DNA of 64,000 nucleotides from Arthrobacter echini (GCF_008107445.1 NZ_VSLD01000003.1:62001-126000); one strand, 5' to 3'. Counted from the stretch's first letter, positions 34,392-42,933 are shown. Translations and numbers: made by a program. The notes: generated by a model from the sequence alone, not told the origin.

Positions 34392-35594
34392 TCACTGCTG
34401 GGCGGCTGCGACGAGCTGGTCGATTCCGACGGCGCCCATGAGTATCCGGCCGTCATCGGTGATCAGGACCGAGGCGAGCGAGGTCTGCAGCGCGCGCCCG
34501 CCGTCGACGTCGGTGAGTGCCTGCTCCAGGAGTGCCTGGGCGCCGGCTACCTGCTCCGGGTCCATGCCGGGCTTGATCTCCATGATCTCGCCCATCCCGG
34601 CGCCATCGCTCGAGCCCGGGGTGAGACCCATCATGCCGGAGCTGCCGACCGGCAGCTCCACGATGGTGCTCCAGCCCTCGCCTATGACGGTGGGCTTCGC
34701 GGTGGGTCCGGCAGGCATGTCCGATGCCTTCCCGTCCACCAGCGCCTTGGCCTCGTCCACTGTCGGTGCCTCGATGACGGTGGCGCCGGGGGGAGGGGTG
34801 AATTCGAAGATCGTGGCATCGGGGGTGCCGAAATCGACGTCGCTGAATTCGGCAGCGAAGGCCGCGTCCTCCTGGCCCTTCGCCTGGACGGCGACGCCGA
34901 GCGGAACCCCGGTCTCGGAATCGATGCTCACCGAGATGGTGCCGATGAGTGTGGCGGGATCCTCCGGCGTGAGCCGCAGTTCGTAGGCACTCCGGTCGGC
35001 GACCCGACTGGTCCCGTCCACCGTGACTTCCGTGTTCGGGTCGATCTCGGTCAGGAAAAGCTCCGCGAGCTCGGCCGGCGTGCGGGGGAGGTCCTGCAGC
35101 TCGGGGTGGTCGGTGACTTCCTGCTGCACTCTGGCCTCCAGCTCGGCCTTCGCGGCATCCTTGTCGGGGAGGGCCGCATGCCTGACCTCGTTCGCCGCGG
35201 AGTCGTAGGACCAGGCATCGGTTGCATTGACGATCACGTCGCGCTGGGCCAGTTCATCGAGCACCTGGACGCGTGCCCTGTCCGGCCCGTCGACGAAGAC
35301 CCGGGCGGTGTGCTCACCGGTGAGCAGCTCGAGTGCCAGGGAGGTGGGGTCATTGCTCGAGGTCCCACCGGGAGGCGTGGCCATGCCCACATCCGGGAGG
35401 CCGAGATTCGAGGACTGCTCCACGGTGCCGGAGTAGGCGTCGTCCGTGCTGGTGGCCACGAACTCGAGCAGCTCCTGGGCGGTCTTCGCGGGAAGCTGCG
35501 GCTGTGCCTCGGCTACCGCAGTACCGCTCACGGAGGCCGCGACGATCACTGCGGGGACGATGCCGGCCGGAAGCCAGCGCCAGTTCTTGTTCAT
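34392..35594 (-). CDS. LolA-like secreted/membrane-attached protein
   Basis: A 400-residue protein with an N-terminal signal or anchor helix (WLPAGIVPAVIVAASVSGTAVA) and a LolA/LppX-like fold suggested by the pattern DAYSGTVEQSSNLGLPD, ARVFVDGPDRARVQVLDELAQRDVI, WSYDSAANEVRH and YELRLTPEDPATLIGTISVSIDSETGVPLGVAVQAKG. Similar actinobacterial proteins sit beside ABC exporters and are thought to carry lipid or lipoprotein cargo outside the membrane. AAAGG precedes ATG 35594. Its gene is 46 bp upstream of the ATPase gene, so the three form an operon. The repetitive array at 35.76-36.58 kb lies directly upstream. Confidence 0.8.
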   Translation of the reverse strand: MNKNWRWLPAGIVPAVIVAASVSGTAVAEAQPQLPAKTAQELLEFVATSTDDAYSGTVEQSSNLGLPDVGMATPPGGTSSNDPTSLALELLTGEHTARVFVDGPDRARVQVLDELAQRDVIVNATDAWSYDSAANEVRHAALPDKDAAKAELEARVQQEVTDHPELQDLPRTPAELAELFLTEIDPNTEVTVDGTSRVADRSAYELRLTPEDPATLIGTISVSIDSETGVPLGVAVQAKGQEDAAFAAEFSDVDFGTPDATIFEFTPPPGATVIEAPTVDEAKALVDGKASDMPAGPTAKPTVIGEGWSTIVELPVGSSGMMGLTPGSSDGAGMGEIMEIKPGMDPEQVAGAQALLEQALTDVDGGRALQTSLASVLITDDGRILMGAVGIDQLVAAAQQ

Positions 35595-35761
35595 GAGTGA
35601 GCCTTTCGAACGAATCTGTGCCCCATGTGGTGTCACGCTACCTCGACGCGCTGACAGTTCCATGGGCACGGGTACTTGCCCAACGAGCGGGCGGACGCGG
35701 ACGTGCCGTGTCCTGCCGTCTGGCGGCGTGACGGCGTCGACGGCGGTTGCGCCAGCTCCCT

Positions 35762-36579
35762 TCCCACTGCTCGAGCCGGTTCTCCGGGAGCGACGCGATG
35801 CGGGGTGCTTCCTCCCACTGATCGAGCCCTCATGGTGGGGAGGGTCGTCCCTTCCCACCGCTCGAGCCCAGGCAGTGGGAGCGACGCGATGCTCCACGCC
35901 GCGCGGCGTTCCTTCCCACTGCTGGAGGACGCACGGTGGGGAGGGTCGTTCTTTCCCACTGCTCGGGCCGGGGCACTGGGAGCGACGCTAGGCTCCACCC
36001 CGCGGAGTGCTCCCTCCCACCGCTCAGGCTCGTTCGTTGGGATCGAGGGGATGCTCTGCTCCGCGCGGCGCTCGCTTCCGCTGCTCGAGGACGCACGGTG
36101 GGGAGGGGTGTTCCATCCCATTGTTCAAGCCAGTTCACTGGGATCGACGGAATCTTCCACTCGGCGAGGGTGCTCCCTTCCACTACTAGGCTCGTTCGTT
36201 GGGATCGACGGGATGTTCCACTCGGCGAGGGTGCTCCCTCCCACTGCTCAGGCTCGTTCGCTGAGAACGACGGGATGCGGCCGTCCCCTCCCATTGCTCG
36301 GGCCCGGTCACTGGGAGCGACGCCATGCTCCACGCCGCGCGGCGTTCCATCCCACTGCTCAAGGACGCACGGTGGGGAGGGGCCTTCGATCCCACTGCTC
36401 AGGCCCGATCAATGGGAGCGACGAGAGGCTCCACTCCGCGCAGCGTTCGATCCCGCTATTCGAGCCCCTCAGTTGGGAACGACGGCATGCTCTACTCCGC
36501 GCGGCGCTCGCTCCCACTGCTCGAGACCGGGCGGTGGGGAGGGGCGTTCCTTCCCACTCTCCGAGCGCGGCTACTGGGA
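35762..36579. repeat. Array of 16 phased palindromic elements (28-29 bp)
   Basis: Sixteen copies of an imperfect palindrome with consensus close to TCCCACTGCTCGAG, a variable centre, and CACTGGGA or GGTGGGGA at the end. They begin at 35762, 35813, 35853, 35914, 35954, 36015, 36076, 36116, 36178, 36239, 36289, 36350, 36390, 36451, 36512 and 36552. Start-to-start distances take only three values, about 40, 50-51 and 61-62 bp. Copies ending GGTGGGGA are 29 bp and are always followed at 40 bp; copies ending in the shorter half are 28 bp and are followed at 61, 50 or sometimes 40 bp. The longer spacers share GCGACGC-ATGCTCCAC and CCGCGCGGCG blocks. Reading frames stay open across it only because of the repeat. 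No gene is supported between 35595 and 36705. Confidence 0.9.
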
Positions 36580-36663
36580 ACGATCCGAGGCTCGGCCCCG
36601 CGGCGCGCCCGGTGGCCGATGATGGAGCAGGCCCGGTGTCGGGCACGATCGACGGGCACAGCA

Positions 36664-36687
36664 AAGGGGCGACCGGAGCTGCCCCTT
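36664..36687 (-). terminator. Hairpin after the GlsB/YeaQ-type gene
   Basis: AAGGGGC (36664-36670) pairs with GCCCCTT (36681-36687) around a 10-base loop, followed on the minus strand by T residues. It lies 19 bp past the stop at 36706 and isolates that gene from the palindrome array. Confidence 0.6.
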
Positions 36688-36705
36688 CGATGGAACCGTC
36701 GATCT

Positions 36706-36966
36706 CTAGCGGGTGACCTTGCGCCGCCCCGCGATACCCTCTGCCACACCGATCAGCAGGACCGCCGCGATGACGGCCACGATGAAGCCGAAGATGTTGA
36801 GTTCGAAGACGCCCCCGGTACCCACCAGATTCGCGATGAGGCCGCCGATGACGGAGCCCGCAAGGCCGAGCAGGAGCGTGGCGAGGAGACCGAGATTCTG
36901 CTTCCCGGGCTTGATGAGGCGTGCGAGCGCGCCGATGATGAGTCCGGCGACGATGAAACCGATCAT
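36706..36966 (-). CDS. GlsB/YeaQ/YmgE-family small membrane protein
   Basis: An 86-residue membrane protein with three helices and the Gly-rich small-residue pattern of the transglycosylase-associated / GlsB family: MIGFIVAGLIIGALARLIKPG, then GLLATLLLGLAGSVIGGLIANLVG, then FGFIVAVIAAVLLIGV. The family is linked to general or envelope stress in several bacteria, without a firm biochemical role. AAGGAGA precedes ATG 36966, which fixes the start; an in-frame extension upstream is unlikely. It is divergent from the DUF421 gene. Confidence 0.9.
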   Translation of the reverse strand: MIGFIVAGLIIGALARLIKPGKQNLGLLATLLLGLAGSVIGGLIANLVGTGGVFELNIFGFIVAVIAAVLLIGVAEGIAGRRKVTR

Positions 36967-37154
36967 GGGGATTCTCCTTCTGGGATCCCGCCTGTGCGGG
37001 GTGTGTGGGCTGATGTGTCGCAACTGCGGATCGCCGTCGACCACGTCCACGATATTCGATCGTCGATCCAGACGGCAGGTGGCGACCCCCGAACTGCTCA
37101 GCGTACTGTCGATTCTGTGCCCGCACGGATACAGCTCAGCTGGAGGAGACCATC

Positions 37155-37202
37155 ATGACGAACACCGGAGCCCGCAACGTACCATTCTCCCCGAGGGGAT
37201 AG
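37155..37202 (+). CDS. 15-codon leader peptide before the DUF421 gene
   Basis: ATG 37155 has a strong GGAGGAG ribosome site 6 bases upstream and reads MTNTGARNVPFSPRG before TAG at 37200. Its last codons contain GAGGGGA, which would place a ribosome site just before the GTG of the DUF421 gene at 37211, in another frame. It may couple translation, act as an attenuating leader, or mark a frameshifted true start of the downstream gene. Confidence 0.4.
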   Translation: MTNTGARNVPFSPRG

Positions 37203-37210
37203 CGCCCGCC

Positions 37211-37735
37211 GTGTGGTTCGACTCCTGGGCCGACATCCTCCGCGTGCTGATCGTGGGAGCCGTCTCCTACGCCACCCTCGTCGGCCTCCTGAGGGTATCG
37301 GGCAAGAGGACCCTCGGTCAGCTGAACGCCTTCGACTTCGTCATCACGGTGGCCCTCGGATCCACCCTGGCGACCATCCTGCTCAGCTCCGATGTCGCGT
37401 ACGCCGAGGGCCTCGCGGCTCTCGTGCTATTGGCCGGCCTCCAGTTCCTCGTGGCGTGGGTCTCCGCACGCTGGCCCGCGGCGCGCAACACCATCACCGC
37501 CCGGCCCACGGCCCTGGTGATGGGCGGCCGGTTGCAGCACGAGGAGTTGAGGCGGAACAGACTCACCGAGTCCGAAGTGTTCCAGGCCGTCCGGGTCTCC
37601 GGGACGGGTGACCTGTCCACCATCGGCGCCGTCGTGCTGGAGACCAACGGGACCCTGAGCGTCATCCCGCACAGCTCGCTCGGCACAGGGGCGGCGCTGA
37701 GCGGCGTCGTCGGATACCCCAGCCCCCGCGCGTGA
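37211..37735 (+). CDS. DUF421-domain membrane protein
   Basis: A 174-residue protein with three N-terminal helices (ILRVLIVGAVSYATLVGLLRVS, FDFVITVALGSTLATILLS, LAALVLLAGLQFLVAWVSAR) and a cytosolic alpha/beta domain (RPTALVMGGRLQHEELRRNRLTESEV). SGKRTLGQLNAFDFVITVALGS is the DUF421/YetF signature. Family function is unproven; some relatives take part in spore or stress physiology. The GTG start at 37211 gives a normal family length but lacks a close ribosome site apart from GAGGGG at the end of the preceding mini-ORF. Its stop overlaps the next gene as GTGA. Confidence 0.85.
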   Translation: MWFDSWADILRVLIVGAVSYATLVGLLRVSGKRTLGQLNAFDFVITVALGSTLATILLSSDVAYAEGLAALVLLAGLQFLVAWVSARWPAARNTITARPTALVMGGRLQHEELRRNRLTESEVFQAVRVSGTGDLSTIGAVVLETNGTLSVIPHSSLGTGAALSGVVGYPSPRA

Positions 37736-38475
37736 ACGACGAGGCAACGACGGCGTCCGTCGAGGAGGGCGAATGGCGCGCCGAGGTCGTAGCGGCCCGG
37801 CTCGACAAACCCATGGGCATCCTCGGGGTGATCTTCCTCTTCGTCGTCCTCGGGCAGCTCCTGGCCACCGAAGCCGGCATGGTGACCACCTTCACGGTGC
37901 TCGGATGGGTGTTCTGGGCGGTCTTCGTCTCCGAATTCCTCCTCAGGGCCTACATCGCCCAGTTCAGCGGTCGCTTCTGGAAGAAGAACTGGTGGCAGGT
38001 GGTGTTCCTCCTCGTGCCGTTCCTGCGCTTCTTCCGCGCATTGCAGGCCCTCCGGTTCGTCAGGGTGGCCAGGCTCGCGCGGTTCGGCGGGATCATCTCC
38101 GCCGGTGTCCGTGGCTCGCGGTCCGCGGGCCGCCTGCTCTCGAGCCGCATCGGGTGGCTGATCGCCGTCACCGCCGTGGTCATCCTCGCCTCGAGCCAGC
38201 TGCTCTACGCCACCGGGGCCCATGAGTCGTATGCCGATGCGCTCTTCGAATCCGCGATGGCAACGATCACGGGTTCCGGGCTGACGTCCTCGACCACGTT
38301 CGGGCGGATTCTCCAGGTCCTGCTGGCCATGTACTCGGTGGGGGTCTTCGCCACCTTGGCAGGCTCCCTCGGGGCCTTCTTCCTCCGTGGGTCGGATCCT
38401 GCGCCGGCCGATGCGGTGGTCGTCGAGCCACCGGAAGCCGAGCAGCGTCCCGCTGCCGCCACCACCGGGCAATGA
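37732..38475 (+). CDS. Ion-channel-like membrane protein with altered selectivity filter
   Basis: A 247-residue protein with the layout of a six-helix cation channel: helices near 28-46, 55-75, 85-100, a basic S4-like segment (RALQALRFVRVARLARF, Arg at three-residue steps, about residues 102-117), then helix 140-160, a pore loop and a last helix. The loop reads ATITGSGLTSST (about 177-188), where K+ channels have TVGYGD, so the usual filter is missing. It could be a non-selective or regulatory paralogue, or a diverged ion transporter. It begins with GTG 37732 overlapping the DUF421 stop, so the two membrane proteins are co-translated. A Pro/Ala/Glu-rich tail follows the last helix. Confidence 0.75.
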   Translation: MNDEATTASVEEGEWRAEVVAARLDKPMGILGVIFLFVVLGQLLATEAGMVTTFTVLGWVFWAVFVSEFLLRAYIAQFSGRFWKKNWWQVVFLLVPFLRFFRALQALRFVRVARLARFGGIISAGVRGSRSAGRLLSSRIGWLIAVTAVVILASSQLLYATGAHESYADALFESAMATITGSGLTSSTTFGRILQVLLAMYSVGVFATLAGSLGAFFLRGSDPAPADAVVVEPPEAEQRPAAATTGQ

Positions 38476-38510
38476 TCAGGCGGCAAGAGCATGCGGCAGC
38501 GAGATCGTGA

Positions 38511-39752
38511 TCAGGCCGTGAGAAGGCCCACCTGGTCCATCAGTTCATGGGCCTTCTCGTCGGCCCCGGCCTCCGTACAGAGGCGGGCGGCCTCGAGCAG
38601 ATGCCGGACGCCCCGCGCCACGGAGCTCCGGGCCACGAAGTAGTTACCCAGGCAGATCTCGAGGTCCAGGGTCGATTCGAAGTCGAGGAGCGCGCGGCCG
38701 TCGTCGACCTCCGTCAGCAGCTCGCCCGCGGTCTCGAGATCCTCGTGCAGCAGGGCGAAATACGCTTCGACGATCATGACCTCGAACCGGTAGCGCGGAT
38801 TCTGCAGGACCTGCGCACCTGCCCGTGCATGGTCGAGCGAGGTCCGCACGGTCTCGTCGGCGATTCCTGCCTGCAGCGCGAACATGGCGCTCGCCCGATG
38901 GAACTCGGCCCATGCCTCCAGATCCGCCCGCGGAGAGAGCAGGCGTGCGGCCAGCGCGTGCTGTTCCCGGCCGATCTCGATCTCCCCGCGGCGGAAAGCG
39001 ACATTGCCGATGGCCCATGCCCCGCGGGCCACGAGCAGGGACGGCACAGCGGGCACATCCTCGATGTCCAACCCGATAGCCACTTCCCAGGCGGCGTCGA
39101 GCTCGCCCTTCACCGAGAGCGCCGCGATGAGGATGAAGGCGGCCTGGAGCCGGGTGGGGGAGTGCTCGGAGAGCAGGGAGGCCGACTCCACCGACCGGTG
39201 TGCGAGGTCGAGCGCCTCGAGGAGCCGCCCGGTGGTGCGGGCGATCGTGGACAGGCGCCCCTGCACCACCGAGTGGAGTGCGGGGTCGGCCACGAGCAGC
39301 GAGGATCCGTCCATCCGCAGCAGGACGGCTTCGGCCTCCTCCAGCCTGCCGGCGGTGATCAGCGACTGCGCCTGGAGCATGGACATGTCCCACCAGACGG
39401 GTGCGTTGCGCTGGTCGCGGGCCAGGCCGGCGGCGTATTCGGCCTCCGACGCAGCCAGTGCGGCATCCTGCAGGTCGCGCGCATGATTGGCGGCGAACAT
39501 CGCCGCGGCAAGGGCGGGCGCGTCCTCCACGGTGGGCGGCTCGACCCACCAGGAGAGGGTCTGCGTCTCCATGCCGAGCACCGCGGCGAAGTGCCGCACC
39601 ATCTCGGCGGAGGGCTGACGCTGACCACGCTCCAGGAGGGAGACGAAATGGGGCGGGTAGATTCCCGACCCCAGCTCCTCCTGGCTCAGTCCCCTGGCAT
39701 TGCGTGCCCGCCGCAGCATGTCCCCGAATCGCATTTTGTCCTCATCCCCCAT
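38511..39752 (-). CDS. XRE-family regulator with TPR-like C-terminal region
   Basis: A 413-residue protein. Residues 8-65 form an XRE helix-turn-helix (LRRARNARGLSQEELGSGIYPPHFVSLLERGQRQPS). The rest is all-helical with repeated 34-residue-like units (ALDLAHRSVESASLL, GEIEIGREQHALAARLL, ADETVRTSLDHARAGAQVL), as in TPR-containing regulators that respond to peptides or act as hubs. There is no obvious Rgg/PlcR-type peptide gene beside it. It converges on the channel-like gene with a 35-bp gap and is probably monocistronic. A target set cannot be inferred. Confidence 0.88.
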   Translation of the reverse strand: MGDEDKMRFGDMLRRARNARGLSQEELGSGIYPPHFVSLLERGQRQPSAEMVRHFAAVLGMETQTLSWWVEPPTVEDAPALAAAMFAANHARDLQDAALAASEAEYAAGLARDQRNAPVWWDMSMLQAQSLITAGRLEEAEAVLLRMDGSSLLVADPALHSVVQGRLSTIARTTGRLLEALDLAHRSVESASLLSEHSPTRLQAAFILIAALSVKGELDAAWEVAIGLDIEDVPAVPSLLVARGAWAIGNVAFRRGEIEIGREQHALAARLLSPRADLEAWAEFHRASAMFALQAGIADETVRTSLDHARAGAQVLQNPRYRFEVMIVEAYFALLHEDLETAGELLTEVDDGRALLDFESTLDLEICLGNYFVARSSVARGVRHLLEAARLCTEAGADEKAHELMDQVGLLTA

Positions 39753-39851
39753 GAGTGGTCACTGCGACCCGCTCCAGGCACGAGGTTCGAAAGGTGACAC
39801 TGACTGTCTAGCAGATGCTGTGGACAAAACGGGACACGCCACTGTGTGCCG

Positions 39852-40538
39852 TCAGCCGAGCATCCGCAGGTAGGTCGAGAAGCCCGCGGAAACACGACCG
39901 ACAGTGCGCGACGACGTCGTCACCTGCAGCTGTCCCGACGCGATCCAGGCGGCGCCACCGAGCTTTGCGCGCCCGACCAGATCGACGTCCTCGTCCTCGG
40001 TGAGGGGTGCGAAGCCGCCCACCTCCTGGTAGGTGCTGCCCCTGATCCCCAGATTCGCACCGTGGACGTGATGGTGGCCGTCGGCGGCAACGTAGTCATC
40101 CGCCCACCGCTGCCACCGTTCCGCGTTGTCGGGGGTGAGTGTGGGGCGGACGGTACCCAGGACGAGATCGTGGTGGACGGCGAGCCGGTGGTGCCGGACG
40201 AGCCAGTCCCGGGGCACGAGCGTGTCGGCGTCGGTGTTGGCGATCCAGGTCCGCTCCGGCAGGGCCTGCGAGCGGGCCAGCGCGAAGCGCACACCGGCGT
40301 CGCGCGCGGCGCCCACGGATCCGAAGTTGCCGGCGAGGACCGAGACGCCCGGGATGCTGCGTGCAGCGCTCGCAGAGCCGTCGGTGCACCGGTCCAGCAC
40401 CACGGTGATGCTCACCGGGGTGCGCGGAACGGTGCTCTGGAGGTGCTCACGCGCGGCATCGAGGTCCGCGAGGCAGGCCGGCAGCCAGTCCTCCTCGTCG
40501 CGGGCCGGCAGGACGACGGCGAGCTGGCCGGGGATCAC
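39852..40538 (-). CDS. Family 2 glycosyltransferase
   Basis: A 228-residue single-domain GT-A enzyme. LAVVLPARDEEDWLPACL opens the nucleotide-sugar fold, VSITVVLDRCTDGSASAA forms the second strand, and the DxD motif is in IANTDADTLVPRDW. Acceptor-side motifs HGANLGIRGSTYQEVGGF and LTEDEDVDLVGRA (ED acid pair) are present. There are no membrane helices, so it is cytosolic. The GTG start at 40538 overlaps the stop of the PIG-L/methyltransferase gene (GTGA), and the frame upstream is not real. It would transfer a sugar from NDP-sugar to a product of the two upstream enzymes. Confidence 0.9.
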   Translation of the reverse strand: MIPGQLAVVLPARDEEDWLPACLADLDAAREHLQSTVPRTPVSITVVLDRCTDGSASAARSIPGVSVLAGNFGSVGAARDAGVRFALARSQALPERTWIANTDADTLVPRDWLVRHHRLAVHHDLVLGTVRPTLTPDNAERWQRWADDYVAADGHHHVHGANLGIRGSTYQEVGGFAPLTEDEDVDLVGRAKLGGAAWIASGQLQVTTSSRTVGRVSAGFSTYLRMLG

Positions 40539-41899
40539 AGCAGGCCCTCGCGTCGTGCCACGGAGTCGGCGGGGGGCGGGACGAAGACCTCCAGGAGGAA
40601 GTCCTCCTCCGTGTGCAGGGCGAGGGTGGTCAGTCCCGGGACCCGGCGGACTCGCTCGTGCACATCGGCGCCGTCGAGCTCCCACCCCTCGATCGGGTGG
40701 CGCCAGTGGCACAGGACGAGCACACCGTCCTCGTCGAGGGACGCGAGGATCAGCGCGATCACCTCGTCGAGCTGGTCGGAGGACAGGAAGTACCCGGTCT
40801 CGGAGAGCACCACGAGGTCGAACGGTCCGTCCTCGCGGGGCCAGTCGCGGGGCACGGTGGCGAGCCGGGCCTCGGCGGCGTCGTTCGTGCTCAGCACCTC
40901 GGCGGTGCGGCGGACAGCGGTCTCGCTGGTGTCGAGGGCCAGGACGTTGTCCGAGACGGTCGCGAGCTCCCGGGTCAGTGCTCCCACGGAGCAGCCGACC
41001 TCGAGCGTGCGGCAGAAGCGCTCCCGGGGCAGGCTGGCGATGGTGAGCGAGCGCTTCCTCCGTTCGTAGAAGCGCTCGGCCACCTCCCACGGATCGGCCT
41101 TGTCCTGATGCAGCCGTTCGAAGGTGGAGGACCCCTCCGAGACGAAGAAGGCCTCGTAGTTGCGGTCGAAGTGCTCCAGGAAGTCCGCTGAGAGAAGCAC
41201 TTCGTCTCCGGGCGCTGCGGACAACGGGGCCACCTGGGAGACGTGGGTGGCCAGGGCGGAGGTCTTCCGGGTGTGGTCGTCGGAGTCGAGGTGGCGGAGT
41301 GACAGGTCCGCGAGCTGGTCCGCCTGCTCCTCAGCCGTGCCCCAGTGCCAGAGCCAGATCGGGTACTCGAGCAGGGGTGCCTGGTGGGCTTCGCACACCT
41401 CTGCCGCTGCACGTCCGACGGCGTCGTGATCGGTGTGGCCGTCGTGTCGCCACGGAGCCGCGACCAGGGTACGCGGCGCCTCCCCCTCGCTTAGGAGGCG
41501 GGTGAGTGCCGCGGCGGCGTCCTCCTGTGTGATGCCGCCGTCGGGCAGACCCTCGAAGCTCAGCGCGGCCGCTGGAGCGAGCACCTGGACCGCGTTGGCC
41601 ACTTCCGTGCGCCTCAGTTCGGCCAGCTGTGTCCGCGAGTAGGTGGGGGAGTCAGGATGGGACGCCTCGCCGTCGGTGAGGACGACGACGTCGCACCGGA
41701 CGCCCTCGCGGGCCAGCCGGGCGAGGAGTCCGCCCGCACCGAGGGTCTCGTCGTCCGGGTGGGCGGCGAGCAGGATGAAGCGGGACGGGAGGCGTCCGTC
41801 GAAGAGAGCCTCGATCTGCAGATCCGCACCGGAGCGATCCTGCTCCCAGGTCCTCCAGTGGCTCTCCGGCGTGCTGTCGTCGTCGTGCGCGAAGCTCAC
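40535..41899 (-). CDS. Fusion of PIG-L-type deacetylase and SAM-dependent methyltransferase
   Basis: A 454-residue fusion. The N-terminal half is a PIG-L/MshB-like Zn deacetylase: LLAAHPDDETLGAGGLLARL carries the AHPDDE metal motif, TDGEASHPDSPTYSR follows, and WRHDGHTDHDAVG carries the second HxxH-like site. The C-terminal half (from about residue 275) is a class I methyltransferase with the SAM loop LEVGCSVGALT, the acidic LALDTSE and LVVLSETGYFL. One polypeptide could deacetylate an N-acetyl sugar or polyol and methylate the same molecule. The GTG at 41899 (or 41902) overlaps the acyl-CoA dehydrogenase gene as GTGA. The substrate is unknown; similarity to mycothiol MshB is only at fold level. 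Confidence 0.9.
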   Translation of the reverse strand: MSFAHDDDSTPESHWRTWEQDRSGADLQIEALFDGRLPSRFILLAAHPDDETLGAGGLLARLAREGVRCDVVVLTDGEASHPDSPTYSRTQLAELRRTEVANAVQVLAPAAALSFEGLPDGGITQEDAAAALTRLLSEGEAPRTLVAAPWRHDGHTDHDAVGRAAAEVCEAHQAPLLEYPIWLWHWGTAEEQADQLADLSLRHLDSDDHTRKTSALATHVSQVAPLSAAPGDEVLLSADFLEHFDRNYEAFFVSEGSSTFERLHQDKADPWEVAERFYERRKRSLTIASLPRERFCRTLEVGCSVGALTRELATVSDNVLALDTSETAVRRTAEVLSTNDAAEARLATVPRDWPREDGPFDLVVLSETGYFLSSDQLDEVIALILASLDEDGVLVLCHWRHPIEGWELDGADVHERVRRVPGLTTLALHTEEDFLLEVFVPPPADSVARREGLL

Positions 41900-42933
41900 C
41901 ACGCTACGTTCCCCTCGGCGGCCCGGGCGAGCACTCTGCTGCCGAGCGCGGCGTCGTCGCGTTCGGCGTGGTGCTGGCGCAGGTACAGCGTCAGGTCGGC
42001 CACGCGTGCTGCATGGGCCTCGTCGAAGGCGAGGGGAGCGGGCCCGAGGCCGTGCGCGGCTGCCTCGAGCACCAGCTCGGCGCAGCGGAAGACCGAGGAC
42101 CGCACGCGGGCGGCGAGCAGGGCGCCGTCCTGACCGGACGCACGGCCGGTGTCGACGGCGTCCGCGGCTTCCCCGAGCACGGTCCTGGCCTCGTGGAGGG
42201 CGGCGTCGACCCGGCCCAGGTGGAGGAGTGCCACCTGGTCCGGGGTACGGCGCCCGGCCGCGGCGAGCATGGTCCTGGCGATCCCGAGCGCGCCGCCCAG
42301 CCAGCATGCTGCAACACCGATCCCACCCCAGGCGAACCCGTCGCGGTGCAGGTACCAGTCCGTTCCGCCCACCGGTGTCGCGGCAGCGCCGTCGAAGTGT
42401 ACGGAGCAGCTGGTCACCGTGATCAGGCCGCGACTCACCCAGGCATCGGGCGGGTCGATGAGGATCCCGTCGGCGCGGAGGTCGACGGCGAAGGCGCGGC
42501 GCTCGCCGTCGCCCACGTGCGCAGTGACGATCGCGTGATCGAGGTGGTCGGCGAGCGAGCACCAGGGTTTGGTCCCGGTCAGGGTCCAGCCGTCGGGGCC
42601 GGTCGACGCCGTGAGGGCGACCCCGGGCCCTTCCGCGGCGAAGACTCCCCAGGTCGCGGCGGTGTCGGCCTCATACCGCCCGGCCTGGTCGAGGATGGCG
42701 AGGGCATCGAGGTGGGGCTCCACAGCCCGCGCTACGGACAGATCCGTTGCGGCGAGGGTGCTCAGGAGGCGCCAGGTGTCAGCCGTCCGCCCGGAGCCGG
42801 GCAGTGGGGCAGTGACCCCGAGGTGGGCCGCGAGGGTGAGGGCGTGCGGCACGGAACCCCGTGCTGCTTCGGCCCGATCAGCCAGTTCTTGCAGCAATTC
42901 CTCCTGGTCGAGCTTCTCCCCCTGCAACGTCAC
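41896..42933 (-). CDS. Acyl-CoA dehydrogenase family protein
   Basis: A 345-residue FAD enzyme homologue, shorter than the usual 380 residues. Visible elements are the N-terminal helical domain, the beta-domain with LTGTKPWCSLADHLDHAIVTA and SCSVHFDGAAATPVGGTDWY, and the helical C-terminal domain with FRCAELVLEAAAHGLGPA. The catalytic-base position of short-chain members is not clear, so it may bind FAD for another oxidation. It is the first gene of a three-gene operon with PIG-L/methyltransferase and glycosyltransferase, all overlapping by 4 bp, suggesting one pathway rather than beta-oxidation. Confidence 0.85.
   Translation of the reverse strand: MTLQGEKLDQEELLQELADRAEAARGSVPHALTLAAHLGVTAPLPGSGRTADTWRLLSTLAATDLSVARAVEPHLDALAILDQAGRYEADTAATWGVFAAEGPGVALTASTGPDGWTLTGTKPWCSLADHLDHAIVTAHVGDGERRAFAVDLRADGILIDPPDAWVSRGLITVTSCSVHFDGAAATPVGGTDWYLHRDGFAWGGIGVAACWLGGALGIARTMLAAAGRRTPDQVALLHLGRVDAALHEARTVLGEAADAVDTGRASGQDGALLAARVRSSVFRCAELVLEAAAHGLGPAPLAFDEAHAARVADLTLYLRQHHAERDDAALGSRVLARAAEGNVAW

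Noticed and set aside
35676..36716. Long open frames (up to about 340 residues) on both strands across the palindrome array
   Set aside because: They are low-complexity repeats of the 28-bp elements in several frames, with no start or ribosome site that stands out; the openness follows from repeat composition.
40535..42562. A 675-residue frame for the PIG-L/methyltransferase gene
   Set aside because: The portion above 41902 overlaps the acyl-CoA dehydrogenase and is not PIG-L-like; the start is 41899 or 41902.
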